From Calditrichota bacterium (lineage in GTDB: Bacteria > Calditrichota > Calditrichia > Calditrichales > J004), in contig JABFGF010000008.1 of assembly GCA_013112635.1 (NCBI GenBank), positions 88,691-152,690 of the forward strand: a stretch of 64,000 bases of DNA, given 5' to 3'. Shown here piece by piece: positions 25,584 through 34,248 of the stretch. Numbering within the stretch: position 1 is the stretch's first letter; each line of letters begins with the position of its first letter. The notes under the pieces are model-generated. The model worked only from the letters and a program-made list of their open reading frames with translations, searched no databases and was not told where the DNA came from. A program made the position numbers and the translations under genes.

Positions 25584-26704
25584 GAATATCAACTGACCAA
25601 ATACAAAAATATATACACGGCACGCTGGATAGCAACGAGGCATCAGACCTTGAACGACTATTTAACAGCGATGATTCCTACAAGTTGTTGGCAAAGATTT
25701 TAAAATCTTGTAAAAAACAATTCCCGCTATATAAAGAAAATGGTTTTAGTAACATATCCTTTGACCAGATTGATAATATAATCCTGCAATGTTTAACGGA
25801 TAAGATTTCCTCGGATAATTGTAACCTTCTGCTCAGTGCCTTAAATAGTGAGTATGATTTTTTAGAGAAACTCATAACCAGGATTAAGTGCAATGTGATG
25901 ACAGCGGCTGAGAGTGAGAATGTGGCCCTTGAAGGAATCGAGATGTTTGCCGATGACACATTATTAGAACAAATGGATATAAAACCAAAACCAGCGCAGC
26001 TCCTAATAGAAGGGCTGGAGAGTAAGGAACCAAGCCGTAAAAGTTTTATCCAAAAAATAGAAGGTTTTGTTAATTCATTGGTTATACCTAAACCGGCTTA
26101 TTATCTGGTGCCGATTGTTTTGATCGGTATAACAGTCTTTGTTGGACAACCAGTATATTCTAATTGGCAAAGTGATAAATTAACCAGACAAAGCTTAGCG
26201 CTTCTCGTTGAGAATTTTGAAATAGCTGATGGCACACCACGACCTACAGGTGGTTTCGACTATCAAGTTTGGGGAATGGTTAGAGGTGGTAAAGAAGGGA
26301 CAAAGCTTGATATAGAAAAACTGCTCAAAGAAGCCATTGATTTAAACAAAGAAAATGTTAGTGCTCATTTATATTTGGGAACTTGGTTCTCATTTCAAAA
26401 ACAATATGATAAAGCAAAAAAACAATATGAGATTGCCCTACACCTTTCACCTGAAAATGCTGAACTTTTTAACGAGCTTGGACAACTGGAATTCATTAAA
26501 GGCAATTTAAAAGAAGCAGAGGCTTATTTTTTAAATACCCTGGAAATGGATCAACAAAACCTCGAAGCACGATATAACCTTGGCTTGGTTTATTCAATAA
26601 TGGGAATGCAAACCCAGGCAAAAATTGAATGGCAGAAATATTTAAAAACAGATAGTCTCAGTATTTGGAAAGATGTTGTTCAGGATTTATTGAGTGAAAA
26701 ATAA
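25580..26704 (+). CDS. Membrane-anchored TPR protein, candidate anti-sigma factor
   Basis: The 374-residue protein starts with TTG inside the stop region of the previous gene (TTGA overlap). The N-terminal ~155 residues are cytoplasmic and helical. The first ~30 (TDQIQKYIHGTLDSNEASDL) resemble the start of anti-sigma zinc-finger-like domains but lack the Cys/His ligands. One transmembrane helix lies at about 172-192. The outside part holds three TPR units (~250-370: AHLYLGTWFSFQKQYDKA, then ELFNELGQLEFIKGNLKEA, then ARYNLGLVYSIMGM). Position after a sigma gene, one TM and an extracytoplasmic interaction domain suggest an anti-sigma-type sensor (inference). Confidence 0.65.
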   Translation: MRISTDQIQKYIHGTLDSNEASDLERLFNSDDSYKLLAKILKSCKKQFPLYKENGFSNISFDQIDNIILQCLTDKISSDNCNLLLSALNSEYDFLEKLITRIKCNVMTAAESENVALEGIEMFADDTLLEQMDIKPKPAQLLIEGLESKEPSRKSFIQKIEGFVNSLVIPKPAYYLVPIVLIGITVFVGQPVYSNWQSDKLTRQSLALLVENFEIADGTPRPTGGFDYQVWGMVRGGKEGTKLDIEKLLKEAIDLNKENVSAHLYLGTWFSFQKQYDKAKKQYEIALHLSPENAELFNELGQLEFIKGNLKEAEAYFLNTLEMDQQNLEARYNLGLVYSIMGMQTQAKIEWQKYLKTDSLSIWKDVVQDLLSEK

Positions 26705-26724
26705 ATTTAAACAATGGGGGCAAG

Positions 26725-28110
26725 ATGAATCTATATAAAAAACATAGGTACTATTTTTTTAAAACCAATTTTTTGGCATACACATGTGCAATATTTCTCC
26801 CAATTTTTTTTATAACTATTTACCCAGAAACAATGGGCTGGGTTGAACTTATAGTTATTGTATTCATTGGTTTTATAATAGGTTTCTTATTTGCTTTCTT
26901 ATATAATTTTATTACACGCTATTTCGGTGTTAAAAAACATAATAATACCGGAATACTTCATCGGGCACGTCCAAAACCAATACAAAATGGTGAGTATAGT
27001 CCACAATTAACCAGCGCGGATTTAGCAGTAATTGAAAGTATTGAGTTTATTAATATTAGTACAATCCAAGATATACAAAACTTAGGTAATACATCAGATT
27101 TCAATATTTTCTTTGTAGCGAACCCATATATAAACCTTGTCGAAGTTAATGCTGAAAACGAAATTGAGAACATCCAAAGAATAAAAGATGATATAATTGG
27201 AGAATATAAAAACCACTTCTATGATACTGTTGAAAGTTGTATTAAAAGTTTCGCAATAAATAACCTCATGGGTAAATCAGAAATATTTCCCAGATTAAAT
27301 TTTTATACTATTTATACTGAAAGTGCGGAAGATACAGATGAAAATGCATTATGTCAGAATACAGATATTGAATATCTTCAAGATGTGATTTCACCACGTT
27401 TGGATGATCGAAGGTTTGTAGAGGAGTTTGTTCGACAAGCACAGGAGGTTGCGAATAACGGAAATAATAATAACGATACTAATACAAATCTTGGAATTGT
27501 CCCAGATTTAGTTTTTTTAATTTCCGCTTCAAAGGAGCAAATACGTGCCTCAGCTATATTCAGCATTGATGGTGGTGAAAGTACTGATGAAGTTGAGTTC
27601 AAATATAAACTACCAAATTCAAACCCAGGGTTTTCTCAAAAATTTTACCATTGCAAATATTGCAAACACCCAGGTGTAGCAGCTTTATCAATTTGGGACG
27701 ATAGACCAAAAACAGTCCTTCATGAATTTGCACACGCAATATCGAGTGAGAATAACGGTGCCATCGTTGATGAGTATATAGATAGTGACTCAACAGATGA
27801 CAACACTTATTTCCCATTACTAATAAACAGAAGGCGAAGGCAGGAACAAGGCGATGCCATTCCAAATATTTTTTCATATTATAATATAGATGATCAAGAT
27901 GTTACAACCTACTTTTCTGACCGGTATCGTGATTTGGGAAGCGAGAGCGTATCCATAACACCAGAAAAACCAGATATTAAAACCTCTTGTATAATGGACA
28001 TTGCTTTGTATGATTATCATTTTGGAGAACTGATTTTCGATTTTTTATATGATAGGATGCTAATAAAATTGAATAGAAGGGAGAATAACAATGACACCTC
28101 TACATCCTGA
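26725..28110 (+). CDS. Membrane-anchored zinc metallopeptidase, M64-like
   Basis: The 461-residue protein has two N-terminal transmembrane helices (about 12-35 and 38-62) and a large soluble domain. A zinc site HEFAH (333-337) is followed 11 residues later by DEY (349-351). Paired HExxH and DEY motifs are typical of the IgA-peptidase M64 group, where the gap is shorter. A CKYC pair at ~312 may bind a metal or form a disulfide. A GGGGGCAAG site precedes the ATG. It overlaps the next gene by 20 bp. The M64 assignment is moderate, the zinc-peptidase type is likely. Confidence 0.65.
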   Translation: MNLYKKHRYYFFKTNFLAYTCAIFLPIFFITIYPETMGWVELIVIVFIGFIIGFLFAFLYNFITRYFGVKKHNNTGILHRARPKPIQNGEYSPQLTSADLAVIESIEFINISTIQDIQNLGNTSDFNIFFVANPYINLVEVNAENEIENIQRIKDDIIGEYKNHFYDTVESCIKSFAINNLMGKSEIFPRLNFYTIYTESAEDTDENALCQNTDIEYLQDVISPRLDDRRFVEEFVRQAQEVANNGNNNNDTNTNLGIVPDLVFLISASKEQIRASAIFSIDGGESTDEVEFKYKLPNSNPGFSQKFYHCKYCKHPGVAALSIWDDRPKTVLHEFAHAISSENNGAIVDEYIDSDSTDDNTYFPLLINRRRRQEQGDAIPNIFSYYNIDDQDVTTYFSDRYRDLGSESVSITPEKPDIKTSCIMDIALYDYHFGELIFDFLYDRMLIKLNRRENNNDTSTS

Positions 28111-28357
28111 GCTTCGTGATCTGTTGGTAAAAAAGTTAAAGGTTTCAAATGATACCCTCTTAAAATATGAAAAGATACAAACCAGGTTGTTTTACCTGCA
28201 TTATAGTACCCGTGAGCAACTTATTAATCCTCAAGGGGCACCAACTCTTTTAAAGAAAGAAGGGATAAAACTTAGAGAAGAAGCTGACATCCTTTTAGAT
28301 GAAAAGAAACGTGGAAAATATAAAAAAATTGTTAAGAAATGGGTTGAAAGTCAATAA
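28091..28357 (+). CDS. Small charged helical protein in the CHAT operon
   Basis: The 88-residue product overlaps the metallopeptidase gene by 20 bp and is preceded by AGAAGGGAGAATAAC, a good ribosome site. It is rich in Lys, Leu and Glu, apparently all-helical, with no signal peptide or membrane segment. No family is recognised. Its position between two predicted peptidase genes makes it a candidate cytoplasmic inhibitor, substrate or adaptor, but nothing in the sequence shows this. Confidence 0.6.
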   Translation: MTPLHPELRDLLVKKLKVSNDTLLKYEKIQTRLFYLHYSTREQLINPQGAPTLLKKEGIKLREEADILLDEKKRGKYKKIVKKWVESQ

Positions 28358-28407
28358 TGGCTTTTTTGATTGACTAATAATTTAAAAAACAAAATATTTT
28401 TTAGTAT

Positions 28408-31314
28408 ATGACCAAGACCTTGAATATAAATAAAACACATGATTTTCTTTATATGGTTTTTCTTTTATTATTTTTAACGAATTGTAAAAGCGAAAGAATA
28501 GAACCATCAGAAATATTATATAGTGGATTTCAAGTTGATAAAATTGTATCACCATACCAAGACTCCCTATTAATTAAATACTCCAAGGTTGGTTTTTTGC
28601 CTACTAATAAATTCAATCTTTTTGTTGCTATCGAAAAATCTATAATTAAGAATCTTTTTAAAAAATATGGCCAAAATGATAGCGTTAAAAAGACTTTTAA
28701 ATACGAGAAATATCTTTCTGAAAAATTTTTAAATCACTTTGAAGATTCCCTGCTACATAAAGAAGTGATTTTTTGTTCAAATCTTAATAATGCTGCTTTG
28801 GAGAAAAAAATTAAAGTAGAACTTTACTATCATGAAGGTAGTAAAAATATTGTGGATAGTAGGAAAAAAGCTCTTGAGTATTTTAAGGAGGCGATAGTAC
28901 TGGCAAATGAAATTGGTGATGTAAAAAGAAAAATAGACTGCTACTCTAAATTGCCATACATATATTTATATGAAGATCAGCGTGAATTGTCTATTAAAAC
29001 AGCATTAAAGTTAATAAAAGAAGCACATAGGTTTAAGTATTATTATAGGGAGGCTTGGGCCCGGTATTCATTGGTTTCAACTTACTTTGAGTTAGGAGAA
29101 TATAAAAAAGCATCAACTCACTTAGATTCTGGGCTAACAGCTGCACTAAGTGTTGGCGATCCTAATTTAATTAGTTCAATTTATGAAAGGATTGGCCTAA
29201 CAGCTAACAGAATGGGCAATCTAAATAAAGCATACAATGCTTACGCGACTTGTTTAGGTTACTTAAAAGACCGTACCGATGTTTACGTTTTAGAAGATTC
29301 ATTACGTCTATTAATTGGTTTGAGCAATGTGCTTAAAAACTTAGGTCAATATAGTGATGCAAAAAAAGTTTTGATTGCCGGATTATCAAAATCTAAACTG
29401 ATTAGTGATTCTTTGTTCAGATCTACTTTTTATATGAATTTGGGTGAACTTTATGCACGAATAGATGAATTAGATGTCTCACTCAAGATGTTAAAAAAGG
29501 CATATAAAATCCGTAAAAAGATTGATAATCAATACCGGATTGCTGAAATGGAATATAAAATAGGAACTACATTTTATTTTAAATCACTTACAGATAGTGC
29601 TTTATACTATTTTAACAAAGCACAATACACCCTTTCGGGTGTTAAGGAATTTGCTCAAGTGTTCAAACGATTAGAAGCAGATATTTTTTTTGATAAAGGA
29701 AATTATTATTTCACAAAGAATAATTATAATGAAGCAAAGTATTTTTATTCCAAATCAAAAAAGCTAGCTCAGAGCATAAGTTATTCAGAAGTTGATATAC
29801 TAGCAGGTATATTTCTAGGAAAAGTTTCAATAGAAAAAAAACAATATAATTCAGCAAGAATATTATTATCAGATGCTTTACAAGAAGCCAAAGAAAACAA
29901 AGACCCCTATTTGTTGGCAATTGCATATTTCAATTTAGGACTTTATTACAAAAAAACTGAAACCCCGGTAAAAGCGGAGGAATTATTATTAACAGCAATA
30001 AACCTGAGTGAGCAAACCCGTGCAATTCAAAATGATTTTCTAATAAAAATTAATTACTATGCAACAGTCCAAAATATTTTTAATGAATTAATCAATCTAT
30101 ATATACAATCAGGTCAAAAGGAAAAAGCATTTTATTATTCAGAACTATCTCGTGCACGTTTACTTTTAGATATTAAACCAGAAATAGACATAGGCTTTGA
30201 TAATTTAAAAAATATTGGCTCTAAATTAGACAATAAGTCTGTTATTATTGAGTACAAAATTACTAATCAAAATTTGATAACATTCGTTGTTTCGAATAAA
30301 TCTATTCATTTTGTTAAACAGGATATACCAAGAAATATACTTAATAAGAAAATTATTGAATTCTTAGGAGCGATTGGCTCGAAGAACTATTCTCTTTTTA
30401 AAAAAAAGTTAAAGGATAAAAAAACAGCAAAAAATATTTATAAACTGTCTTTGGAAGCGGGTAAAGATTTATATTCAGTATTGATTCAACCTATAGAAAA
30501 TTTACTAATTGGAAAAGGATCCTTGCATTTTAGCCCAGATGGGATTTTACATAATTTGCCTTTCGCTTCTCTTCTAAAAAATGATTCCACATTTTTAATA
30601 CAGAACTATACAATTGATTATCTTCCAAGCGTTTTTCTTCGAACAAATATTCAAATTGATAATCCGGAAAATAATAGCTTTTTGGGGATTGCAAATACTT
30701 CAGGGGATTTGCCATATTCTGAATTTGAAGTTCAATCAATTAGCAAAATTTTTAAAAATAATTACTTAATGTTAGGTTCAAGACAAAAAGAAAATTTAGT
30801 GCATAAGCAATTTCAAAATGGATATAAAATTATTCATGTTGCAACCCATGCACTAATCAATGAACAACAGCCACTACTGTCATATATTCCAATTGCCCCG
30901 GCAACGTCCAAGAAAACAATTTCAACATTTGAATATGAAAATCTTATTGAAGACAATAAGCTAATGGCATTTGAGATAATGAAATTTGATATGAATTCTA
31001 CCCATCTTGTTTGCCTTGCAACATGTAAAGGTGCTAGCGGAAAGTTTTATTCGGGTGAAGGTGTTCTCGGAATTACCCATGCATTTATGATTGCGGGAGC
31101 ACAATCCGTATTAACAACATTGTGGAATGTTGATGACAAGTTTACGTCAGAATTGCTTATACTTTTCTATAATAATTGGATAACCAATAAACTTTCGAAA
31201 GCAGAAGCCCTAAGGTTGGCGCAGCTTCAAATAATCGAAAATAGCAGGGACAGTAAGATTATTAAATACCCGTTTATTCATAGTTGGGCAGCATTAAAAA
31301 TTATAAACATTTAG
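28408..31314 (+). CDS. TPR-CHAT protease lipoprotein
   Basis: The 968-residue protein begins with a lipoprotein-like signal (lipobox LTNC, Cys about residue 26). A long array of TPR repeats spans about 150-570 (examples: YYREAWARYSLVSTYFELGE and YKKAYKIRKKIDN-type helices). The C-terminal third is a CHAT caspase-like domain starting at GSLHFSPDGILHNLPFASLL, with catalytic His in HVATHA (H814) and Cys in LATCKGASG (C873), and the GVLGITHAFMIAGAQSVLTTLW strand-helix. Both dyad residues are present, so it should be active. It would be anchored outside the cytoplasm. TPR arrays in this family bind the activating partner. Confidence 0.88.
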   Translation: MTKTLNINKTHDFLYMVFLLLFLTNCKSERIEPSEILYSGFQVDKIVSPYQDSLLIKYSKVGFLPTNKFNLFVAIEKSIIKNLFKKYGQNDSVKKTFKYEKYLSEKFLNHFEDSLLHKEVIFCSNLNNAALEKKIKVELYYHEGSKNIVDSRKKALEYFKEAIVLANEIGDVKRKIDCYSKLPYIYLYEDQRELSIKTALKLIKEAHRFKYYYREAWARYSLVSTYFELGEYKKASTHLDSGLTAALSVGDPNLISSIYERIGLTANRMGNLNKAYNAYATCLGYLKDRTDVYVLEDSLRLLIGLSNVLKNLGQYSDAKKVLIAGLSKSKLISDSLFRSTFYMNLGELYARIDELDVSLKMLKKAYKIRKKIDNQYRIAEMEYKIGTTFYFKSLTDSALYYFNKAQYTLSGVKEFAQVFKRLEADIFFDKGNYYFTKNNYNEAKYFYSKSKKLAQSISYSEVDILAGIFLGKVSIEKKQYNSARILLSDALQEAKENKDPYLLAIAYFNLGLYYKKTETPVKAEELLLTAINLSEQTRAIQNDFLIKINYYATVQNIFNELINLYIQSGQKEKAFYYSELSRARLLLDIKPEIDIGFDNLKNIGSKLDNKSVIIEYKITNQNLITFVVSNKSIHFVKQDIPRNILNKKIIEFLGAIGSKNYSLFKKKLKDKKTAKNIYKLSLEAGKDLYSVLIQPIENLLIGKGSLHFSPDGILHNLPFASLLKNDSTFLIQNYTIDYLPSVFLRTNIQIDNPENNSFLGIANTSGDLPYSEFEVQSISKIFKNNYLMLGSRQKENLVHKQFQNGYKIIHVATHALINEQQPLLSYIPIAPATSKKTISTFEYENLIEDNKLMAFEIMKFDMNSTHLVCLATCKGASGKFYSGEGVLGITHAFMIAGAQSVLTTLWNVDDKFTSELLILFYNNWITNKLSKAEALRLAQLQIIENSRDSKIIKYPFIHSWAALKIINI

Positions 31315-31339
31315 TTTCACTAACTTAGGAGATCAGAAG

Positions 31340-31672
31340 ATGCGCATTATTAATTCACCGGGTGACGCTCATTCAAAACCACCTCCCAATACAGATATGT
31401 ATACAAGATATAGTCCATATCTGCGCATTTTGGCATTTGGGGTTGCACTAGGTGTTTCCTCTGTTGTCCTTTTTTTATTATTGCAATTACCCTTGTTTGA
31501 TTTTGAATCTGAAACTTCAATAGTTCAAACTTGTTGTGGCGAAATTTCAATTGGTAATTTTCAATTGTCTAGTTTAAATGTTGGTTTAGTTTTAATTAAA
31601 GGCTTCTTTGCCGGAATCGCGATATCCTTTATATATAATAGCTTTTTATATTTTGGGGATAATACATTTTAG
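31340..31672 (+). CDS. Small two-TM membrane protein closing the CHAT operon
   Basis: The 110-residue product follows a TAGGAGATC ribosome site 25 bp after the CHAT gene. A Pro-rich N-terminus precedes two transmembrane helices (about 28-50 and 80-104) joined by a loop with CC. No family recognised. It likely belongs to the same transcript. No terminator was seen after it. Confidence 0.6.
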   Translation: MRIINSPGDAHSKPPPNTDMYTRYSPYLRILAFGVALGVSSVVLFLLLQLPLFDFESETSIVQTCCGEISIGNFQLSSLNVGLVLIKGFFAGIAISFIYNSFLYFGDNTF

Positions 31673-32536
31673 CAATTGAGAATAAATAATATTTTCAGAA
31701 ATTAGCCTGGAAAATTTAATGTTGTTTAAAAGAAAACACACAAATTTTGCCTCAGGCTAAAACTATTGGCTGGACTAAGCATAAATTGCTGGCCTACTCC
31801 AGCCCTTATTTCTATTTTTCCGAACAGATAAATAGAACTCGTTTATTCCGCCCTATCTTTTGTCAGCTAAAAATGGCACAACGCACCCATCGATTGACAC
31901 AGCCATTACATGCCCAAAATTCTATCAAAAAAGTTACAGTACTTACTTAATTTTGCCGTATGATATCCCTAGTTGATTATCTTCAATGATTATATCTCTT
32001 TTATTGCATACACCTTTCAAGCATTGTTTACGCTTACCTATTTATTTGTTTAAAATAATATCCCAGAAAAAACTCTTTTCTTAAAGTTTTTTGAGAGAGT
32101 TCTTATTCACACCTCCACACTAACAATAAAGGCCCGGGCCAAAAGGTCGTAACCCTGGTTTCAGAAAAGCAACCTTCAGGTATGTACACAGCAAATTGGG
32201 ATGCATCGGCTTTTGCGAGCGGACATTATTTTTACAGCTTAACAGCGGATTTAAAGGGTAAAAAATTTCTCCAAACCCAAAAGGATGATATTATTGAAGT
32301 AATACCTAAGAACTGCTGTCTTTAAAGTGTTTATTGTTCTGCCACCGGTGTTAGGCACTGCAGGGGACTTTTCTCAAAATAAGCGCTGCGACCCTCTTTA
32401 TACCATTACATCCATAGCATAAATGGTCTGCTTTAATAAATTATTTGTTCTCTTTGAGAGAATTTCCCTTTTACTCCCCACTATAACTTTAGAGTCACAT
32501 TTTTTTCAACAAACTTACTATTTACAGGAGGGGAGA
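31673..32536. other. Gene-poor 864 bp stretch with decayed sequence
   Basis: No intact gene was found. An 8 bp inverted repeat (TTAGCCTG at 31702 and CAGGCTAA at 31753) flanks a 43 bp gap. A 67-codon frame at 31747 looks random in composition. A decayed C-terminal sorting domain (32128-32325) is the only recognisable piece. The part before 32537 is the likely promoter and leader of the methyltransferase. Confidence 0.5.
32128..32325 (+). pseudogene. Remnant of a C-terminal sorting domain (T9SS-like type A)
   Basis: The frame encodes about 65 residues including VVTLVSEKQPSGMYTANWDA and ASGHYFYSL, which match the last part of the NYPNPFNP-type sorting domain found intact at the ends of three proteins in this window. 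The frame has no usable start and no signal or NYPNPFNP part upstream, so a larger exported protein once ended here. It ends with a short non-family tail. Confidence 0.7.
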
Positions 32537-33448
32537 ATGAACACACAATTTAATGCTGGTCAGGAGATTTTGGACCAAAGTTTACAGCTGCTGCAAACCG
32601 GTAAAACGGATCAGGGATTGAATCGCTTAAACTTTAGTATCTGGAAATTGAAGAACAATATGTCTGATGATCAGTGGCAAGAGTTTTGTAAAGAAAAATG
32701 CCATCGTCATGAAGTTTTAAAAGTACTTCATCGCTCAGATATTTCGAAGAGGGCTTTTGAAAAGCCAAGGGGTTATGCAGGCGACGCCGTTCTTATGGAT
32801 AATCTTTATGGTTATAACCATCAAAAAGATTCTACTGTTTTTAATTGGGAATATAATATGAGCGGTGGAATGAGCGTCCGTGAAAGACGATCTTTTATGG
32901 CGCGCTATATTGATGATTTGGCCGAGAACAGCAGGTCGCTGAATATTTTGTCAGTAGCATGCGGCCACTTAAGGGAGTTTTTAAGTATAAAACCACACAA
33001 TAAAATGAAAATTGAAAACTTCTATGCATTGGATGGTGACCTGGAAAGTTTGAAAAATATTGACATGGAATGTGAGGGCTCCGAATCTATCAAATTGATT
33101 CATGCAAATGTGATTGACCTGCTTAGAAAAAAAATAGCTTTTGGAGAGTTAGATTTAATTTACTCGTTGGGATTGTTGGATTACCTGAATGATTTTCTTG
33201 CCAGAAAACTAATACAATTCTGTTTTACACTTTTAAAAAGCAAAGGCAAAATGGTAATTGCAAATTTTGCCCCAAATTTGGTAGATCAGGCTTACCTGGA
33301 AGCTTTTATGGACTGGCATCTTATCTATCGTGATGAACAGGATATGGAGCAGCTTCTTTCCAAATTACCACCAGAAAACTTTAAGGTAAGATCGTTTCGC
33401 GATAACTATAAAAATATTGTCTATTTGGAAATAACCAAAGTGAAATAG
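32537..33448 (+). CDS. Class I SAM-dependent methyltransferase (GYAGD-type, PhcB-like)
   Basis: The start follows a perfect ACAGGAGGGGAGA site. The 303-residue protein has an N-terminal helical region, a FEKPRGYAGDAVLMD block near residues 72-86 and a SAM-binding motif I (NILSVACGHLREFL). The acidic residue of motif II follows in FYALDGD. This combination matches methyltransferases annotated near PhcB-type fatty-acid methyl ester signal synthesis. The substrate is not shown, and a fatty-acid or other small acid is possible. A tandem regulatory repeat begins 6 bp after the stop, then a related gene follows. Confidence 0.75.
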   Translation: MNTQFNAGQEILDQSLQLLQTGKTDQGLNRLNFSIWKLKNNMSDDQWQEFCKEKCHRHEVLKVLHRSDISKRAFEKPRGYAGDAVLMDNLYGYNHQKDSTVFNWEYNMSGGMSVRERRSFMARYIDDLAENSRSLNILSVACGHLREFLSIKPHNKMKIENFYALDGDLESLKNIDMECEGSESIKLIHANVIDLLRKKIAFGELDLIYSLGLLDYLNDFLARKLIQFCFTLLKSKGKMVIANFAPNLVDQAYLEAFMDWHLIYRDEQDMEQLLSKLPPENFKVRSFRDNYKNIVYLEITKVK

Positions 33449-33453
33449 TAAAT

Positions 33454-33491
33454 ATGTAACATATCTGTTAAAGAATGTAACATTAGTGGTA
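33454..33491 (+). promoter_or_regulatory. Tandem 17-nt direct repeat, copy 2
   Basis: ATGTAACATATCTGTTA at 33454-33470 is identical to the units at 24376. After 4 nt (AAGA) a diverged second unit ATGTAACATTAGTGGTA follows at 33475-33491. It is 72 bp before the start of the methyltransferase paralogue. Confidence 0.7.
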
Positions 33492-33562
33492 GAAAATGCA
33501 CATTTTGATTACGATACTTTAGACCAGGACTTTGCACGGAAATGAACTTAAGGATAAGTACT

Positions 33563-34219
33563 ATGAAAACTTGGCCTGAACTACGGTTTCCCGTTGACTA
33601 CACAAAAGCAGTCTGGAAACCTGAGAGTTGGCCGGCTGAAAATGAAGCTTCCGAAATGCCTGCTTTTATCTCTCACTATATAAATCAGCTGGCCGGCCAC
33701 TGCTCATCTATGAGCCTATTATCTGTTTCATCCGGAGAATTAAAAGAGATTGCATCTATTCACCCTTGTACAATAAAGAAAATTGAAAACTATTATGCAG
33801 TGGATGGCAATCCTAAAAACCTGCGCAATATCAATCTTGATTTTCCAGGGGCTGAAATAATAAAAATTGTTCATGCATCCATTTGCAGCCTGGTACATAT
33901 CAATATGGGCCTCCCTCAAATGGATTTGATTTACTCAATCAAAAATATCAATTATATAAATACGCCTATTGCAAAATATTTTATAAAAGTTTGTTTTGAT
34001 CTATTAAAAGTTTCAGGAAAAATCATCATAGCCAATTTTGTTCCGTCCTTTTTACAACAAGATTATATGAGCGTTTTTGCAGATTGGAAACCCTGCTTTC
34101 GCGTAGGACAAAGTTTGGATCAGCTTCTTGGCCACCTGGGTTCTGATAAATATTCAATGAATTCATTTTGGGATGCAGCAGGAAACAGATTCTATTTAGA
34201 GATAACAAAAACCAACTAA
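33563..34219 (+). CDS. Degenerate paralogue of the preceding methyltransferase
   Basis: The 218-residue protein aligns with the C-terminal two-thirds of the methyltransferase at 32537 (for example KKIENYYAVDG vs MKIENFYALDG, and GKIIIANFVPSF vs GKMVIANFAPNL). The N-terminal GYAGD block is missing, and motif I reads LLSVSSGELKE instead of ILSVACGHLRE. It may not methylate and could act as a partner or binding protein. The ATG at 33563, after AAGGATAA, was chosen over one 21 bp upstream. It is likely co-transcribed with the propeller gene. Confidence 0.7.
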   Translation: MKTWPELRFPVDYTKAVWKPESWPAENEASEMPAFISHYINQLAGHCSSMSLLSVSSGELKEIASIHPCTIKKIENYYAVDGNPKNLRNINLDFPGAEIIKIVHASICSLVHINMGLPQMDLIYSIKNINYINTPIAKYFIKVCFDLLKVSGKIIIANFVPSFLQQDYMSVFADWKPCFRVGQSLDQLLGHLGSDKYSMNSFWDAAGNRFYLEITKTN

Positions 34220-34248
34220 ACATGTAAACCTAACTCAGGAGGTGTGTT

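Noticed and set aside
27378..27602. Minus-strand frames within the CHAT operon
   Set aside because: They mirror the coding strand of the metallopeptidase gene, with no ribosome sites and no family pattern.
31747..31950. 67-codon frame in the gene-poor island stretch
   Set aside because: TTG start without a ribosome site, no family pattern, and surrounding sequence looks decayed.
32340..32400. Short GC-richer block with TGCC and GGCA arms
   Set aside because: The inverted arms are only four bases long, without a T run or RNA family likeness.
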